A stretch of DNA of 64,000 nucleotides, taken from positions 62,001 through 126,000 of the forward strand of contig CAVVPZ010000006.1 of assembly GCA_963750255.1 (NCBI GenBank), written 5' to 3'. Origin of the DNA: DATLED01 sp963750255 (GTDB taxonomy: Bacteria; Actinomycetota; Acidimicrobiia; Acidimicrobiales; CADCTF01). Numbering within the stretch: the stretch's first letter is position 1; every line of letters begins with the position of its first letter. This document shows positions 17,460 through 25,361 of this stretch, one piece after another. The notes below the pieces were generated by a model, which was given only the letters and a program-made list of their open reading frames with translations, had not been told where the DNA came from and searched no databases. The position numbers were made by a program, and so were the translations under genes.

Positions 17460-18340
17460 GCTCCGACGTGGTAGGCGAGGACGTAGAACGTGATGAGCCA
17501 GCCGGCGACGAGCACCTGGATCGGACGGTCGCGGAGCGCGATGTCGGTCGGCGAGCCGTGCCGTTCGTAGGCGATGACGAGTTGCAGGAACCGCACCACC
17601 CCGAGGGCCACGAAGAACGTGGTGAGGTAGAGGTGCTCGGCCCGGAACCGTTCGGCCGAGTAGTCCGACGTCGTGAAGAGGGCGTAGAACGCGATCACCG
17701 ACGCCGCCAGCGTCGCCAATGCGGTGTCGATGAACTCCTTGGTGTATCCGTTGAGGGCTGCCCGATCCGTCGACGTCTCCACGCCGAGGTCGACCCGGCG
17801 CTTACCGAGGGCGAGCAGCAGCGCCAGGAGCCCCGTCGACAGGATGATCCACGAGGACGGGGCGACCTCGACGGCGGCGGCGCCGGCCAAGACCCGGAGC
17901 ACGAAGCCGGCGGCGATCACGACCACGTCGACCAGTTCCACGGCTCGAAGGGCGTAGCTGTACGCGACGTTTATGACGGCATACACGGCGACGATCACCC
18001 ACGCCGTGGCCGGCACTCCGGCCACCGCGGCGACGAGGACGCCGGCGACCAGCACGGCGACGGCAACGACCACGGCCTCGCGTCCGCGCACGGCGCCGGA
18101 CGCCAGGGGCCGGTTTCGCTTGACCGGATGGCGACGATCGGCCTCTCGATCGGCCCAGTCGTTGAGGACGTAGACCACGCTGGCGACGCTGCAGAAGAGC
18201 ACGAAGGCACCCGCCGATCGACGCACCGACGCCCCGTCGCGCAACTGCAACGAGAAGAACAGCGGCGCGAGGACGAAGGCGTTCTTCGTCCATTGCGGCA
18301 CCCGGACGAGCGCCGCCGCTGATCGCAGTCCGCCTGTCAT
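17456..18340 (-). CDS. UbiA-family prenyltransferase, decaprenyl-phosphate phosphoribosyltransferase-like
   Basis: 294 residues with about eight membrane helices. The first aspartate motif is VLNDWADREADRRHPVKRNR (NDXXDXXXD type) and the second region carries LGKRRVDLG, as in the DPPR synthase branch that transfers phosphoribose from PRPP to decaprenyl phosphate. PQWTKNAFVLAPLFFS at the start is also characteristic of this branch. The ATG overlaps the GMC oxidoreductase stop by 4 bases. In mycobacteria DPPR synthase feeds decaprenyl-phosphoryl-arabinose synthesis; here DprE1/DprE2-type partners are replaced by a GMC oxidoreductase and two SDRs, so the final product may differ. Confidence 0.85.
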   Translation of the reverse strand: MTGGLRSAAALVRVPQWTKNAFVLAPLFFSLQLRDGASVRRSAGAFVLFCSVASVVYVLNDWADREADRRHPVKRNRPLASGAVRGREAVVVAVAVLVAGVLVAAVAGVPATAWVIVAVYAVINVAYSYALRAVELVDVVVIAAGFVLRVLAGAAAVEVAPSSWIILSTGLLALLLALGKRRVDLGVETSTDRAALNGYTKEFIDTALATLAASVIAFYALFTTSDYSAERFRAEHLYLTTFFVALGVVRFLQLVIAYERHGSPTDIALRDRPIQVLVAGWLITFYVLAYHVGA

Positions 18341-19765
18341 CGGGCGTCGAGATGGCGGCGGACGTTGCGCATGGCGATCGACATGATCATTCCTTGCGGG
18401 TTCACGCCGGGGGCGGACGGAAGGAGCGCGGCGTCATTGACGATCAGGTTGGTGACCTGCTTGTGCCGGCCGAAGGAGTCGACCGGGTCGTGCGGACGCT
18501 CCCCCATCGGCACGGTCGAGAAGAGGTGCACGGTCATGACGTTGGCCGACGATCGGCCCATCATGGCCACGGCTGCGGGCACCTCCCGCGGCGCGGTCGA
18601 CGGCCGGCGCGCCGGTGACGGCGGGGTAGACCCGCTCGGCCCCGGCGGCGAGCAGCACGTGCGTCAACCGGCCGAGGCCCGATCGCAACAACTCGAGGTC
18701 GCGGGCGGTGAGACGAAACGTGACCACCGGGTCGCGCAGCCCGGGGACGACCCGCACCCGACCCACACCTTGGGGTTGGATGGCGGCGTAGTACACCGCC
18801 GATCGTTGCCACCGCTCGATGGCGCCCGCGTCGGCGCCGCCGTCGGCCAGGCCGAGCGCCACGAAACCAGGACGGCTGGCCGACCCCCCGAAGGAAAGGG
18901 CGGGAGCGAACTCCTTGATCTGGTGCACCGGCACGTCTTCGTGACCGGTCAGCGGCTCCGCGAACTCGGCCACCGCTTTGACCGTCGGGTGCATCTGGAG
19001 GGTGCGGCCGACGCCGTCACCAGCCCACTCCGCCACAGGAGGGCGGCGGTCTGGATCGCCCCCGCGGACACGAAGAACTGATCGCCCCGGATCTCGATCT
19101 CGGCCGGCCCGTCGGGTGTCTCTTCGACGGCCTCCGCCGAACGCACCCGTCCCCGTTCGACCAGGAGGCGAGTGACCGTCGTCGAGGTCTGGACTCGTGC
19201 GCCGCGGGCTTGGGCCCGGGGGAGATAGGTGCGCGACATCGTGCGGCGCTCGAAGTCTCCGCCCGCAACCCGGTCGGGCCCCACCCACCGCGGCACCTCC
19301 TGCGCCTTCCAACCCAGCGCGCCAGCGCCGTCGGCCAGCGCCGTCGATGCCGACGGCGCGCCCGTACCGAGGTCGGCGATGCCCAACGTCGCCTCGATCT
19401 CTTGTTCGAACGGAGCGAGGCGCGTCGGCGGTGAGGTCGCGGATCGCGCGTTCGGCTGACCAGCGTTCGAGGATGTCAGCCGGCGCCCGGTGGTAGAGGC
19501 CGCTGTTGATCTCGCTGCCGCCGCCGACGCAGCGGCCCTCGGCGTAGGCCACCGGCGGGCGCCCGAGCGCCACGGTCAGACCGGCGTTGCGATACTGCGC
19601 CGCCATCTGCTCGAGCGAGAAGGGACGCACGGCGCCGGGCGGCACCAATCTCCCCTCCTCGAGTACCACCACCTCGAGGCCGGCAGCGGCGAGCGCGTCG
19701 GCGGTGACGGCGCCGCCCGGGCCCGAACCGATGACCACCGCATCGGCCGTGATCACCGTGGTCAT
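18337..19765 (-). CDS. GMC-family FAD oxidoreductase, frameshifted
   Basis: N-terminal FAD-binding loop DAVVIGSGPGGAVTADALAA, then VVVLEEGRLVPPGAVRPFSL, GGGSEINSGLYHRAPADILE and, in a second frame, FFVSAGAIQTAALLWRSGLV. The C-terminal part reads VFSTVPMGE-like (VHLFSTVPMGERPHDPVDSF) and LLPSAPGVNPQGMIMSIAMR, the conserved GMC end with the active-site region N-P-Q. Shifts near 19405 (+1), 19040 (-1) and 18600 (+1) are needed. Members oxidise alcohols (choline, cholesterol, glucose). Second gene of the five-gene operon, overlapping both neighbours by 4 bases. Confidence 0.8.
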
Positions 19766-20127
19766 GGATGCGCAGCCGGGTCGAGCGGATAGCGCTGCTC
19801 ATAGGCGGCAACGACCACCAGCGAACGCACGAGCCGCACCCACTCGCCGACCCCGGGTAGGCGCCGAGCCGCGATCGCGGTGACGACGCGGGCCTGACGG
19901 CTCGCAGCGTGCCGGCCGAGCGGACGACCGGTGACGACCGTGACGGCGAGGGCAAGGGCGAGGGAGATGGCCCGAACCCCGAAACGGGTCAGGCTCGGTA
20001 GGCGGCCAATTCGGCCGACGACGAAGGCAGACGCACCCTGGACCACGGCGGGCGGCAACGGCGTGGCGGCCTCGCTGGTCAGGAGCGTCGCGGCGAAGTG
20101 AAAGACGAACCGATCAGCGAACGACAA
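19762..20127 (-). CDS. Small hypothetical protein preceding the GMC oxidoreductase
   Basis: 121 residues from a TTG start that has GGAGAGG five bases upstream, which decides the start. The sequence is basic and partly hydrophobic (TRFGVRAISLALALAVTVVT; GVGEWVRLVRSLVVVAAYEQ). Some GMC enzymes use a small partner subunit encoded just upstream (for example gluconate dehydrogenase subunit 3-like proteins); position and coupling fit that, but I see no Tat signal or clear family motif. ATGA overlap with the GMC gene. Confidence 0.6.
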   Translation of the reverse strand: MSFADRFVFHFAATLLTSEAATPLPPAVVQGASAFVVGRIGRLPSLTRFGVRAISLALALAVTVVTGRPLGRHAASRQARVVTAIAARRLPGVGEWVRLVRSLVVVAAYEQRYPLDPAAHP

Positions 20128-20234
20128 CGTGGCCTCTCCGGAAGACGGTCCGTGAGCCTACCGGCGTCGTCCGACCAGGCCCCGACGCGACGGAGCGGCG
20201 AGGACCGGGGCCCTCGCCGCTCCGTCGACGCCGG

Positions 20235-20444
20235 TCACTTGGCGGATTCGGCGGCTTCCTGCTCGAGTTCCTTGGCCTTCGCCTTGGCCTCGTGGCCCTT
20301 GGCCTCGGCCCGGGCCTCGGTCGCCTCGACCTCGGCCTTGCCCTTCTCCTTCTGGGCTTGGCCCTCAGCTTGGAGGTCGGTGTTGTCGGTCAGGTCGCCG
20401 GCGGCTTCCTTGACCTTGCCCTTGAGTTCTTCGAATGCGCCCAT
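20235..20444 (-). CDS. CsbD-like stress protein
   Basis: 69 residues: MGAFEELKGKVKEAAGDLTD followed by NTDLQAEGQAQKEKGKAEVE and a charged helical tail. This is the CsbD pattern, small hydrophilic proteins induced by general stress in many bacteria with unknown biochemical role. A GGACC/GAGAGGACC-type ribosome site precedes the ATG. The next upstream gene (20501-20749) encodes a related-looking charged helical protein. Confidence 0.8.
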   Translation of the reverse strand: MGAFEELKGKVKEAAGDLTDNTDLQAEGQAQKEKGKAEVEATEARAEAKGHEAKAKAKELEQEAAESAK

Positions 20445-20500
20445 GGTGGGTCCTCTCTGATGCGTGGTGGATCGTTGGTTGGAACGGGACGGCGTGCGGA

Positions 20501-20749
20501 TCAGGCCGACTTGGCCCGCTGGGCGGCCTTTTGCTTCTGTTCGAACAGCTCGGCCTTGGCTTCCTTGGCTTCGGCCTTGATCTCGGAGCGCAGGGCTCGG
20601 AGCTGCTCGGTGGCCCGCTCCTGCTGCGCTTCGCCGGCCTTGGCGAGGTCGTCGTTGCCGATCACGGTGCCGGCGATCTCCTTGTACAGGCCGAGCGTTT
20701 TGTCGCCCAGCCCGCGGAGCTTGTTGATGTCGATGGAGCCGATGTTCAT
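20501..20749 (-). CDS. Small charged helical protein, CsbD-neighbour
   Basis: 82 residues from the ATG at 20749, which overlaps the preceding stop by 4 bases. Start MNIGSIDINKLRGLGDKTLG, then YKEIAGTVIGNDDLAKAGEA and a Lys/Glu/Ala helix (IKAEAKEAKAELFEQKQKAA). The middle resembles the CsbD repeat (EIAGTVIGNDDLAKAGEAQQ). It probably also serves in general stress or as a disordered protectant. No catalytic motif. Confidence 0.6.
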   Translation of the reverse strand: MNIGSIDINKLRGLGDKTLGLYKEIAGTVIGNDDLAKAGEAQQERATEQLRALRSEIKAEAKEAKAELFEQKQKAAQRAKSA

Positions 20750-21249
20750 GGCTCCAAGCATTCCCCTGCTTGCCAGCCGCAAACTCTTGCTAGCTGCTGA
20801 ACGGGTGAGCGCCGCCGCCCTCGCGCGAACTGGCGCACCAACTCCTCGGTCAACCAGCGCCTAAGGCGCCGATCTCCCTCGGGTGCAGGATCGACCGGCA
20901 GGGATCCGGCCCGGGCCAAGTCGTCGAGGTGCTCGATGAGGTGCACCCACGTCTCGGCGGCCGACGCAGCCGTGAGTGGCAACTCGAGCGACAGATCGAG
21001 GGTGGTGGCGCCCTCGGCCTGGGCGGCGGCGATGGCTTCGTCGCTGACCATTCGCACGTCGGCGTAGTCGTCGATCAGGGCACGCACCGTGAGCGCCATC
21101 GATGAAGGAGCAGCGCCAACGTCCTCGGCTGCGGCCGCCCGCTCCGCGGCGCCGAGGAGCACGGCCAACCGGTCTTCGCTGGCCAGGTACTCCTCGATCG
21201 GCAGACCACGCAGTTGGACAGGGCGAAGCTGCGCGGCGCTCGGCGTCAT
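20746..21249 (-). CDS. Hypothetical protein, 167 residues
   Basis: Not recognised. Soluble, helical and acidic: VQLRGLPIEEYLASEDRLAV, then a long ADDYADVRMVSDEAIAAAQA-like helix region and LDLSLELPLTAASAAETWVH, LIEHLDDLARAGSLPVDPAP. The sequence LEL-LP...AAETWVHLIEHLDDLARAGSL resembles histidine-kinase-free ATP-binding or dimerisation modules but lacks nucleotide motifs. It is translationally coupled (ATGA) to the charged helical protein downstream and lies 43 bases after the adenylyltransferase-like gene. Confidence 0.55.
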   Translation of the reverse strand: MTPSAAQLRPVQLRGLPIEEYLASEDRLAVLLGAAERAAAAEDVGAAPSSMALTVRALIDDYADVRMVSDEAIAAAQAEGATTLDLSLELPLTAASAAETWVHLIEHLDDLARAGSLPVDPAPEGDRRLRRWLTEELVRQFARGRRRSPVQQLARVCGWQAGECLEP

Positions 21250-21292
21250 GGCCGGGCATCATGACGCCCGACCGGCGGCCGCGGAATACCTC

Positions 21293-21872
21293 TCAGTCGA
21301 GGCGCCGGCGTCGCCATTCGTCGTACCGGGCCGGATCGCTCCAGGCGCCGGTGCGGCGGTCGAACTCGCGGGCCTCGGGCGCCATCCACGCGTGCTTCGC
21401 CGGCGCGGGCGCGGGTCGACGAGACCGAGAGCAAGCCGACAGGCAGGTCGAGGACCACCGCCCCGGCCGGCCTCGAAGTGGCGTGACCGGCCCGAGGTGC
21501 GACCGCGAGACGAGGGAGGAGGCCCAGCGCCGCGTCGCGGACCGTCGACGACCCGCCGTAGTACTGCGGGTCGCACACCTGCGCCCACTTGTCGGCGCCG
21601 AGCACCAGCACGTCGTATCCCCGGGCGACGTCGACGAGCAGTTGCTGGTCGGTCACTGCGACCGCGAGGCCCGCATGGTTGGCGGCGATGGCGTCCAGCA
21701 CGGCGATCCGGTCGTCGAGGTCCGGGCGGACCACGTGTTCTTTGTCGAGGGCGACCCGGGACACGACGAGATCGACCCGGTCGAGGGCACACGCTTCTGC
21801 GGCCGCCTCGGCGATAGCGAGGTGCGCCAGGGTGGGCGGGTTGAACGATCCCGGATAGCAACCGGTGGCCAC
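21293..21872 (-). CDS. NadD-like nucleotidyltransferase (cytidylyltransferase fold), frameshifted
   Basis: Starts at GTG: CYPGSFNPPTLAHLAIAEAA holds the G-S-F-N-P-P-T-X-X-H motif that binds the nucleotide phosphate. Middle part DVLVLGADKWAQVCDPQYYG, and SVSSTRARAGEA gives the second ISSTXXR-type motif. A +1 shift near 21413 is needed to read the natural end HAWMAPEAREFDRRTGAWSD; length is 3n+1. It could be nicotinate-nucleotide adenylyltransferase or a related nucleotidyltransferase of unknown substrate; NadD proper is usually next to rsfS and obg, which are not here. Confidence 0.7.
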
Positions 21873-21881
21873 GCCGGCTCC

Positions 21882-22337
21882 TCAGGGCCCGATCAGCAGG
21901 GAGCCGCCGATCTCGACCGAGCCCGGTTTCACGGCGACGCGCACCGAATCCTCAACCGTGGCACCGGCGCGGACCTCGCCGATGTCGACCGGCACGGTCT
22001 CGCCGTTGACGACCAGCCGGACGGTGCCCCGCCAGTCATACTCCGTGCGATTCGTGATCGGCAGCCGCAGGGTTACCTCACCGACCTGGGATCGGCCGAC
22101 GGCCATGTCGAGCACGAGGCCGCCGCAGACCCCGGTCGGCTGACCACGCACGACCACGTTGGAACTGACGATGACCGGCTTGCCCTGTTCGGGCACCACG
22201 AGGGTGAAGGGAATGTCGGCCGCCCCTCGGCAGGTGAGCAGGTGGGTGAGACCACGCAGCGACGACGACGTCACCGGAATGAGAAAGGTCCCGAACAACA
22301 CGGCTAGCGCCAACTTCGATCGCAGCGCCGGGGGCAT
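21882..22337 (-). CDS. Hypothetical membrane-anchored exported protein
   Basis: 151 residues; N-terminal hydrophobic segment (LALAVLFGTFLIPVTSSSLR) acts as signal or anchor, followed by a beta-rich domain (DIPFTLVVPEQGKPVIVSSN, GEVTLRLPITNRTEYDWRGT, VRLVVNGETVPVDIGEVRAG) that looks like an immunoglobulin-type fold. One Cys pair (LLTCRG, GVCGGLV) may form a disulfide. Ten bases upstream of the nucleotidyltransferase gene, same direction. No known family. Confidence 0.6.
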   Translation of the reverse strand: MPPALRSKLALAVLFGTFLIPVTSSSLRGLTHLLTCRGAADIPFTLVVPEQGKPVIVSSNVVVRGQPTGVCGGLVLDMAVGRSQVGEVTLRLPITNRTEYDWRGTVRLVVNGETVPVDIGEVRAGATVEDSVRVAVKPGSVEIGGSLLIGP

Positions 22338-22394
22338 GGCTCCAGTGTCGCCGAAAGGCGCCGGTCCCTGCGGCTGCCACCTACCATTCGATCA

Positions 22395-23247
22395 ATGCCG
22401 ACTGCCCCGCCGCGGCGCCTCGTCCTGGCCGCGGGCCTCGGGGTGCTCGTCACCCTCGGAGTGGTGATGTTCGTGCGTCGGGTCGACACCGTCGAGGTCG
22501 TCGCCGTGTTGTTGTTCATCCCCGTCTTCCTCGCCTTCCTCTACGGGCACCTCCTCGGCGGGGTCGTCGGTGGACTGATGGCCACGATCGTCTACGCCAT
22601 GTTGCGGAGCCCGGCCATGGATGCGGTGGGCGCCGGGCGGGTCGCCTCGGTGATCGTGGGGCGGGGCATCTCCTATCTCGCCTTTGGCATCCTCGGCGGG
22701 TGGGCCGCCCGACAACTCGACCGGAGCCTCGACAAACTCGACCTCTACGACCAGATCGACGACCTCACCGGCCTGTACAACGCCCGATTCTTCGTCCAGG
22801 AGAGTCACCTCGAGATGGACAGGGCGGGCCGCTACCAGACCTTCTTCTCGGTCAGCCTCGTCGAGGTGCCCGCGGCGCCGATTGACGAGATTGAGCAGCC
22901 GCAAGCGCCGCGCCCTCTTCCGCGACCTCGGTGATCAACTCCGGGATGCCGTCCGCGCCGTCGACAAACCCATCCAGGCCCGCGATGGATCGGTACACCG
23001 ATTCGCGGTGATCCTTCCCGAGACGGGCACGGAGGGCGCCGCCGTCTTCACCGACCGACTGGCCACCCGCCTGGTCGAGGTGCTGACGGCGCGGGGCGCA
23101 TGGGCCGGCGGGGCGCCAGTGACGGCCACGGCGACGTTTCCTGCCGACGACGACCTCATGACCCAGCTGCGGGCCCAATTCGCGGCAATCGACCGGGTTG
23201 AGCACCCCGGCCACCCTGTCGAGGCCGAGGTGCGACCCGCCGACTGA
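22395..23247 (+). CDS. Membrane protein with degenerate GGDEF-like domain, frameshifted
   Basis: N-terminal block of membrane helices (LVLAAGLGVLVTLGVVMFVR, VVAVLLFIPVFLAFLYGHLL, GVVGGLMATIVYAML) leads into YDQIDDLTGLYNARFF, the standard opening of a GGDEF domain. After a +1 shift near 22885 the rest reads LFRDLGDQLRDAVRAVDKPI and GSVHRFAVILPETGTEGAAV. The catalytic GGDEF signature is absent; HRFAVILPETG occupies the place of RYGGDEF-ILP. It therefore probably senses or scaffolds rather than makes cyclic-di-GMP. Divergent from the exported-protein gene. Confidence 0.65.
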
Positions 23248-23427
23248 AGAAATCTTCTCGTCATTCCCCGTTTCCAAGCAGGACACGGGCGGTACCATGG
23301 AGAACTGACAGTCCGGTAGGAAGCGGCAGCGAACCTTGGGGGTGGTACGCCGCAAACGGAATCGCAGGTTCCGAAAGCGTCGTGCAGGCCAGCCGCCGGT
23401 GTGAGCAACTCACGTCGGAGGAATGAC

Positions 23428-23733
23428 ATGGCCCTTGCAATCGAATCTCCCAAGTCCTGGGACGCGCACCTCGGATGGCGTGAAGACGCCGAGTGTCGCG
23501 ATCTCGATCCCAACCTGTTCTTCCCGGTGGGCGTGACCGGGCCGGCGGTCGATCAGATCGCGGCGGCCAAGGGCATCTGCGCCGCCTGTCCCGTGCAGCA
23601 CAACTGCCTCGAGTTCGCCATCACCACCAACCAGGAGTTCGGGGTGTGGGGCGGTACGTCCGAGGACGAGCGACGCGTGCTGCGCCGCAAGTGGCGGGCC
23701 CAGGTGCGGGCCGAGCGCCGCTCGATCGGCTAG
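23428..23733 (+). CDS. WhiB-family iron-sulfur transcription factor
   Basis: About 100 residues. Four cluster cysteines are present: AECRD, then GICAACPVQHNCLEF (C-X2-C-X5-C), followed by the turn GVWGGTSEDERRVLRRKW and a basic tail for DNA contact. WhiB proteins are actinobacteria-specific and work with sigma factors. GGAGG lies 6-10 bases before the ATG at 23428, which is why this start is preferred to an upstream GTG at 23401. The 180-base leader upstream contains imperfect inverted repeats (GAACCT/AGGTTC near 23330-23380). Confidence 0.9.
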   Translation: MALAIESPKSWDAHLGWREDAECRDLDPNLFFPVGVTGPAVDQIAAAKGICAACPVQHNCLEFAITTNQEFGVWGGTSEDERRVLRRKWRAQVRAERRSIG

Positions 23734-23745
23734 TCGCCCCGCCGT

Positions 23746-24663
23746 TCAGCCCGGGGCTGCCGTCGTCACCTCGGCCGCCCGCTTCGACTTCGACAACACC
23801 ACGGTGGCGGCCAGGATGGCGGCCCCGCCCACCAGTTGCACCGGACCGATGACCTCGCCGAGCAAGAGGCCGGCGAGCACGACGCTCGACAGGGCCTCGA
23901 GGGTCATGATCACGGCCGTCCGGCTCGCGCCCAGGCGCCCGAGCGCGGCGAACAGCAACCCGAAGGCTGCCGCCGTGGCCACACCGTTGGCCACCATCAG
24001 CCACAGGTCGGGGCCGGGGTCGCGGAGACCGCCGTTGACGACGCCGAGGGTGGTCAGCGAGAGGGCGGCGCCGGCCGCCACCCAGGCGCCAGTGACCATC
24101 GGGTCGGTCCGCACCACGAGGCGGGCACTGGTGAGCAGGTAGACGGCAAAGGTCAACGCTGATCCCAGGGCCAACACGATGCCGGTCGACGAGATGGCGA
24201 CGTCGGCGCCGGCGGCCACGATCACGCCCGTACCCACGGCGGACAGGGCGAGCGCACCGACGAGGCGAACCGACGCCCGGATCCGTCGAGCCACGAGCTC
24301 GACGAGGGTGACGACGGCGGGATAGACGTAGAACAACAGGGCGACGGCGGCGGCCGTGCCCCGTTCGAGTGCCGAGTAGAAGAGGGTCGACTCGACGGCG
24401 TACCCGACGGCGCCGAGGAGCAGGGGCCGCAACCGCTCGCCTCGGGCGGGCAACAGCGATCGGCGGCGGAGGGCGACGAGCGCGAAGAGCACGACGGCCG
24501 AGACGGCGAAGCGGATCGACAAGGTGGCCTGGGGCCCGAAGCCGTGGCGGGCGAGCGTGCGGTTGCAGACGACGGTGACGCCATAGGACACCGCGCCGGC
24601 GGCGGCCAGCAGGGTGCCGACTCGCACCGAGGCATCGGTGGAGGCGCCGTCGGTCGATGCCAT
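23746..24663 (-). CDS. EamA/DMT-superfamily transporter
   Basis: 305 residues with ten hydrophobic helices in two homologous halves. First half opens LLAAAGAVSYGVTVVCNRTL and includes ESTLFYSALERGTAAAVALL and FYVYPAVVTLVELVARR; second half ends LEALSSVVLAGLLLGEVIGP and LVGGAAILAATVVLSKSKRA, the classic EamA end. Exporters of this family move amino acids or other metabolites; substrate unknown. Convergent with whiB. Confidence 0.85.
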   Translation of the reverse strand: MASTDGASTDASVRVGTLLAAAGAVSYGVTVVCNRTLARHGFGPQATLSIRFAVSAVVLFALVALRRRSLLPARGERLRPLLLGAVGYAVESTLFYSALERGTAAAVALLFYVYPAVVTLVELVARRIRASVRLVGALALSAVGTGVIVAAGADVAISSTGIVLALGSALTFAVYLLTSARLVVRTDPMVTGAWVAAGAALSLTTLGVVNGGLRDPGPDLWLMVANGVATAAAFGLLFAALGRLGASRTAVIMTLEALSSVVLAGLLLGEVIGPVQLVGGAAILAATVVLSKSKRAAEVTTAAPG

Positions 24664-24721
24664 CGGCGGCGACGCTACGCGTCCGTGAATGTTGACCTGC
24701 TGGGTCGGGTATGTTGCCCGT

Positions 24722-25357
24722 ATGAGCATCCGACTGGGCGACGAAGCCCCCAATTTCACCGCCGAGACCACCGAAGGCACGATCGACTTCCACGAGTACC
24801 TCGGTGACGGGTGGGGTGTCCTGTTCTCCCACCCCAAGGACTTCACGCCCGTGTGCACCACCGAGTTGGGCGCCGTGGCCAAGCTGAAGCCCGAGTTCGA
24901 CAAGCGCAACACCAAGGTCATCGCCGTCTCGGTCGACGACGTCGAGTCGCACAAGGAGTGGATGGGTGACATCGCCGACGTCGGTGGCACCGCGCTCAAC
25001 TTCCCGATCATCGGTGACGAGAGTCGGCAGGTCGCCGACCTCTACGGGATGATCCACCCCAACGCCAACGACACCCTTACGGTGCGTTCGGTGTTCGTGA
25101 TCGCCCCCGACAAGAAGGTCAAGCTCACGATCACCTATCCGGCGTCGACGGGCCGCAACTTCCAGGAGATCCTGCGGGTCATCGACTCGCTCCAGTTGAC
25201 CGCCGACTACTCGGTGGCCACGCCGGCCGACTGGAACGACGGCGACGACGTCATCGTCGTGCCCGCGCTGTCGGACGAGGACGCGAAGGCCAAGTTCCCG
25301 AAGGGCTTCGAGGCGAAGAAGCCCTACCTGCGGGTCACGCCCCAGCCCAACAAGTAG
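24722..25357 (+). CDS. 1-Cys-type peroxiredoxin (Prx6 subfamily)
   Basis: 211 residues. GDEAPNFTAETTEGTIDFHE, then the active site FSHPKDFTPVCTTELGAVAK with peroxidatic Cys in P-V-C-T-T-E and the upstream Thr, and PIIGDESRQVADLYGMIHPN. The C-terminal arm (YSVATPADWNDGDDVIVVPA) and length are typical of the long Prx6 group that reduces peroxides in the cytoplasm. The ATG at 24722 is divergent from the EamA gene, with a short shared promoter region. Convergent with the kinase-thioesterase gene that ends 5 bases away. Confidence 0.92.
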   Translation: MSIRLGDEAPNFTAETTEGTIDFHEYLGDGWGVLFSHPKDFTPVCTTELGAVAKLKPEFDKRNTKVIAVSVDDVESHKEWMGDIADVGGTALNFPIIGDESRQVADLYGMIHPNANDTLTVRSVFVIAPDKKVKLTITYPASTGRNFQEILRVIDSLQLTADYSVATPADWNDGDDVIVVPALSDEDAKAKFPKGFEAKKPYLRVTPQPNK

Positions 25358-25361
25358 TCGC

